NCBI GenBank assembly: GCA_030614505.1
Contig: JAUWTX010000006.1
Location: 1 to 24,705, forward strand
Reading direction: 5' to 3'
Source of the DNA: Desulfuromonadales bacterium
GTDB lineage: Bacteria > Desulfobacterota > Desulfuromonadia > Desulfuromonadales > BM103
DNA: 24,705 bases
In this document: positions 20,869 through 24,705 of the stretch, piece after piece
Numbering within the stretch: the first letter of the stretch is position 1
How the letters are laid out: the number at the start of each line of letters is the position of its first letter
Translations under genes and position numbers: made by a program
Notes under the pieces: model-generated
Seen by the model: only the letters and a program-made list of their open reading frames with translations
What the model was told of the DNA's origin: nothing
Database searches by the model: none

Positions 20869-21693
20869 TTACTTGGTACGTCGGCGGACAATGAAGCGAT
20901 CCGTCCGCTTGTTAGAACGCGTCTTGTAACCCTTGGTCGGTACGCCCCAGGGGGTTACAGGGTGACGACCACCAGAACTCTTGCCTTCACCGCCACCATG
21001 TGGGTGGTCAACCGGATTCATAGCAACGCCACGAGATTGCGGGCGTTTGCCAAGCCACCGATTACGACCAGCTTTACCGATCTTGATGTTCTCATGGTCC
21101 GTGTTACCTACTTGCCCTACCGTAGCGCAGCAACCCTGCAGCACAAGGCGAACTTCACCTGAAGGCAACCGCAACTGAGCATATTTGCCCTCTTTAGCCG
21201 CGATCATTGCGTAGGTACCAGCGCTACGTGCCATCTGGCCACCCTTACCAACTTTGAGTTCTACATTGTGAACCCAGGTGCCAAGTGGAATTGCGCGAAT
21301 CGGCAAAGCATTGCCCGGCACGATATCGGCTGTCTCGCTGGCAATAACAACATCGCCGACGCTAACACCGACCGGAGCCAGGATATAACGCTTCTCACCG
21401 TCAGCGTAGTGAAGTAAGGCAATCCGGGAAGAACGGTTCGGGTCATATTCAATCGTCACGACCTTCGCCGGGATTTCACGCTTGTCTCGCTTGAAATCAA
21501 TAATCCGGTATTTGCGCTTATGGCCACCACCAGTATGTCGCTTCGTAATCCGACCCGTGTTGTTACGGCCACCAGATTTTTTCAGCGGTGCCAACAGTGA
21601 CTTTTCCGGGGTTGATGCCGTGATCTCCTCAAAAGTCGAGGCGGTCATGTGGCGGCGACCCGCAGATGTCGGTTTAAACTTTTTGATCCCCAT
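20869..21693 (-). CDS. rplB: 50S ribosomal protein L2
   Basis: L2 is needed for subunit joining and peptidyl transfer and is among the most conserved ribosomal proteins. The 274-residue protein contains GRNNTGRITKRHTGGGHKR (41-59), an SH3-like RNA-binding core, and the C-terminal MNPVDHPHGGGEGKSSGG region with the essential His. It starts at ATG 21693 with GGAGTAGTAAT upstream and follows rplW by 33 bases. Length and motifs are normal throughout. Confidence 0.99.
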   Translation of the reverse strand: MGIKKFKPTSAGRRHMTASTFEEITASTPEKSLLAPLKKSGGRNNTGRITKRHTGGGHKRKYRIIDFKRDKREIPAKVVTIEYDPNRSSRIALLHYADGEKRYILAPVGVSVGDVVIASETADIVPGNALPIRAIPLGTWVHNVELKVGKGGQMARSAGTYAMIAAKEGKYAQLRLPSGEVRLVLQGCCATVGQVGNTDHENIKIGKAGRNRWLGKRPQSRGVAMNPVDHPHGGGEGKSSGGRHPVTPWGVPTKGYKTRSNKRTDRFIVRRRTK

Positions 21694-21726
21694 TATTACT
21701 ACTCCGTCAGATGGATATCAATCTTA

Positions 21727-22011
21727 CTAAACACCAAAAAAATCGATGGTGCCTTCCGCTAGGGTCACGTATGCTTTTTTGACATTGGAACGCCTGCCAA
21801 AGCTGCGACCAGAGCGCTTGACTTTGCCAGCAACGATCAAAGTACGGACTTCCTGCACTTTGACGTCAAAAGCATGTTCAATAGCCTGTTTGATTTCAAC
21901 CTTGTTGCTGTTCAAGGCAACTTCGAAAGCAACCACATTATCAGTTTCTTTCATCAGGTTGGACTTTTCTGTAATCAGGGGTTTCCTGATAATCTGATGC
22001 AAAGGTTTCAT
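21727..22011 (-). CDS. rplW: 50S ribosomal protein L23
   Basis: L23 sits at the tunnel exit and is the main docking site of trigger factor and SRP. The 94-residue protein begins MKPLHQIIRKPLITEKS and carries the EVALNSNKVEIKQAIEHAFDVKV core and a basic loop KVKRSGRSFGRRSNVKKAYV. The start ATG overlaps the rplD TGA as ATGA, so translation is likely coupled. The conserved surface Glu used for trigger-factor docking in E. coli falls in the loop region, but I did not assign it. Confidence 0.98.
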   Translation of the reverse strand: MKPLHQIIRKPLITEKSNLMKETDNVVAFEVALNSNKVEIKQAIEHAFDVKVQEVRTLIVAGKVKRSGRSFGRRSNVKKAYVTLAEGTIDFFGV

Positions 22012-22631
22012 TTTGCCAGAACTCCTTCAATCTGGTCGACTGCAGCTTCAGTCATAACCAGGTTAGGATACTTCAGGACGTCGTAAACATTGACACCCTC
22101 AGCACGCAAAACTTTAACAAAAGGCAGGTTGCGCGCAGACAGTTCAAGCTTGGTGTTCTCACCATCAACCACAATCAGCGCTTTCTTCAACTCAAACCGA
22201 TCGAGGACTTCAACAAAACCCTTGGTGCTGATCTGCTCAAGATCCAATGCCTTGACAACGGTCAGACATTCGCCCTTGTATCGAGCGGAGAGAGCGCTAC
22301 GCAGCGCTGACTGCTTAACCTTACGGTTCAACTTGAACGAGTAATCACGCGGGGTAGGCCCAAAAGCAGTACCACCACCGACATGAATCGGTGCAGTCAG
22401 CGTACCCTGACGGGCATTACCGGTGCCTTTTTGTCGAAAAGGCTTCTTACCTCCACCGCGAACCTCACTACGACCTTTGGTCTTGGCGGTTCCCTGACGA
22501 CGGGCGGCTAACTGGTAGCGCACCATATCGTGTAACAGGTATTCCTTGACGTCGGTGTTGAACACCTCGTCAACCAGTTCCCGCTCGGAGACCTGCTTGC
22601 GGTCCATATCAAATACAGCAATCTTTGCCAT
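22008..22631 (-). CDS. rplD: 50S ribosomal protein L4
   Basis: L4 is an early assembly protein whose loop lines the exit tunnel opposite L22. The 207-residue protein shows the extended loop with RQGTAKTKGRSEVRGGGKKP and FRQKGTGNARQGT, and PTPRDYSFKLNRKVKQSALRSALS before the C-terminal alpha-beta domain. In E. coli L4 represses the S10 operon through a leader ahead of rpsJ; here tuf lies 14 bases before rpsJ, so there is no room for that leader. Start ATG 22631; the stop overlaps rplW by four bases. Confidence 0.98.
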   Translation of the reverse strand: MAKIAVFDMDRKQVSERELVDEVFNTDVKEYLLHDMVRYQLAARRQGTAKTKGRSEVRGGGKKPFRQKGTGNARQGTLTAPIHVGGGTAFGPTPRDYSFKLNRKVKQSALRSALSARYKGECLTVVKALDLEQISTKGFVEVLDRFELKKALIVVDGENTKLELSARNLPFVKVLRAEGVNVYDVLKYPNLVMTEAAVDQIEGVLAK

Positions 22632-22662
22632 AACTAAACTCCGGCACTCAATCTTAGATTAA

Positions 22663-23298
22663 TCACTTAGCCTTGACACTCTTACGAATCAGTACGAACC
22701 CATGGTTAGGCCCGGGAATCGCACCCTTGACCAGAATCAGATTCTGCTCAGGACGAACTTCCACAACTTCCAGATTCTGCAAAGTGACGCGGGCACCACC
22801 CATCTGGCCAGGCATCTTCTTGGCCTTATGAACACGTGCAGGCCAGGCACTCATACCGATCGAACCAGGCGCTCGGTGGAAGTGGGAACCATGTGTGGCA
22901 CGCCCTCCAGAGAAACCCCAACGCTTGATGACACCCTGGAACCCTTTACCCTTGCTGGTCCCGGTCACGTCGATAATATCACCAGGCTTGAAAACCGCAT
23001 CACAGATGATCTGGTCACCAACCTGGTAGTCATCGACACTTTCAGTAGCTAATTCGCGCAGACACGCAAATGCACCCTGATCAGCCTTCTTGAAATGTCC
23101 CATCATCGGCTTATTGACCCGATGGGTTTTCTTAGCTGAAAAGCCAACCTGCAAAGCATTATAGCCATCAGTGGCTTCCGTCTTCTTCTGCAAAACGGTA
23201 CAGGGGCCCGCCTCCACCACAGTTACCGGGATACGGCGACCATCGGCTGCGAAGACCTGGGTCATGCCCAGTTTTTTACCCAAAATTCCCTGAATCAT
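22663..23298 (-). CDS. rplC: 50S ribosomal protein L3
   Basis: L3 is one of the two proteins that start 50S assembly and reaches towards the peptidyl transferase centre. The 211-residue protein begins MIQGILGKKLGMTQVF and has the conserved TGTSKGKGFQGVIKRWGFSG (153-172 region), GSHFHRAPGSIG and MPGQMGGARVTLQNLEVV segments. The Gln of PGQMGG, methylated by PrmB in other bacteria, is present. ATG 23298 follows rpsJ by 21 bases. Confidence 0.98.
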   Translation of the reverse strand: MIQGILGKKLGMTQVFAADGRRIPVTVVEAGPCTVLQKKTEATDGYNALQVGFSAKKTHRVNKPMMGHFKKADQGAFACLRELATESVDDYQVGDQIICDAVFKPGDIIDVTGTSKGKGFQGVIKRWGFSGGRATHGSHFHRAPGSIGMSAWPARVHKAKKMPGQMGGARVTLQNLEVVEVRPEQNLILVKGAIPGPNHGFVLIRKSVKAK

Positions 23299-23319
23299 TA
23301 GCTTACCTTTAGTTCGCTA

Positions 23320-23628
23320 TTACAGCTTGATCTCAACATCGACACCGGCCGAGAGGTCAAGCTTCATTAGAGCATCAACCGTCTGCTGGGTCGGTTCAAT
23401 GATATCTAGCAGACGCTTATGTGTACGCATCTCAAACTGCTCACGGCTCTTCTTGTCAACATGAGGGCCACGCAGCACGCAGTACTTGTTGATCACTGTC
23501 GGCAACGGAATCGGACCGGCAATACGGGCACCAGTACGCTTGGCGGTGTCAACAATTTCATTGACAGACTGGTCGAGCAGTTTGTGGTCATACGCCTTGA
23601 GGCGAATACGGATCTTCTGGTTCTGCAT
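23320..23628 (-). CDS. rpsJ: 30S ribosomal protein S10
   Basis: S10 lies in the head of the small subunit and, as NusE, joins NusB in transcription antitermination. The 102-residue protein is of exact family length, with IRIRLKAYDHKLLDQSVNEI near the start, the GPIPLPTVINKYCVLRGPHVDKKSREQFE loop region (split for description) and RTHKRLLDIIEPTQQTVDAL. ATG 23628 has AAGGACGAG upstream. It directly follows tuf, so str and S10 groups form one unit here. Confidence 0.98.
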   Translation of the reverse strand: MQNQKIRIRLKAYDHKLLDQSVNEIVDTAKRTGARIAGPIPLPTVINKYCVLRGPHVDKKSREQFEMRTHKRLLDIIEPTQQTVDALMKLDLSAGVDVEIKL

Positions 23629-23642
23629 GATCTCGTCCTTTA

Positions 23643-24705
<1,063 letters not shown>

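Overview
All recognisable genes lie on the minus strand, so the window reads from its right end to its left. It suggests a delta-type proteobacterium of the Desulfuromonadales/Geobacterales group (Desulfuromonas, Pelobacter or Geobacter-like). The grounds are the protein sequences as I recognise them, the tuf-S10-spc-alpha gene order with secY, adk and map inside, the Cys-bearing forms of S4, S14, L24, L36 and adenylate kinase, and a trp cluster with a TrpB2 gene between trpC and trpF. The placement is recognition, not a database result.

Region 1 (24705 to 8554) is one unbroken translation superoperon. In transcription order: tuf (5' end outside the window), rpsJ, rplC, rplD, rplW, rplB, rpsS, rplV, rpsC, rplP, rpmC, rpsQ, rplN, rplX, rplE, rpsN, rpsH, rplF, rplR, rpsE, rpmD, rplO, secY, adk, map, rpmJ, rpsM, rpsK, rpsD, rpoA, rplQ. 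No gap exceeds 61 bases and I see no internal terminator. It encodes most of the early-assembling ribosomal proteins, the Sec translocon core, methionine aminopeptidase, adenylate kinase and the RNA polymerase alpha subunit. It ends in a strong intrinsic terminator (8492-8527) just after rplQ, whose product carries an eight-unit PAEEA tail.

Region 2 (8553 to 8364) is the only sizeable non-coding stretch (190 bases). It holds that terminator, a candidate sigma-70 promoter for trp, and two nested inverted repeats, one covering the trpE start codon and part of its Shine-Dalgarno sequence.

Region 3 (8363 to 1123) is a tryptophan biosynthesis operon: trpE, trpG, trpD, trpC, trpB2, trpF, trpB. It contains two different tryptophan synthase beta chains and no trpA in the window. 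A heptameric GACGCGR-type repeat sits directly behind the stop codons of trpG and of trpB.

Region 4 (1038 to 1) is the N-terminal 346 codons of a RhlB-like DEAD-box RNA helicase, cut by the window edge. No terminator separates it from trpB, and a 14-codon ORF overlaps its start codon.

Most of the window is ordinary core genome. The points most worth a second look are the trpE leader inverted repeats, the double trpB with missing trpA, the heptamer repeats, the tandem-repeat tail on L17, the concentration of UUG/GUG start codons in small-subunit ribosomal protein genes, and a four-cysteine cluster in EF-Tu. I did not find a wholly new biological system.
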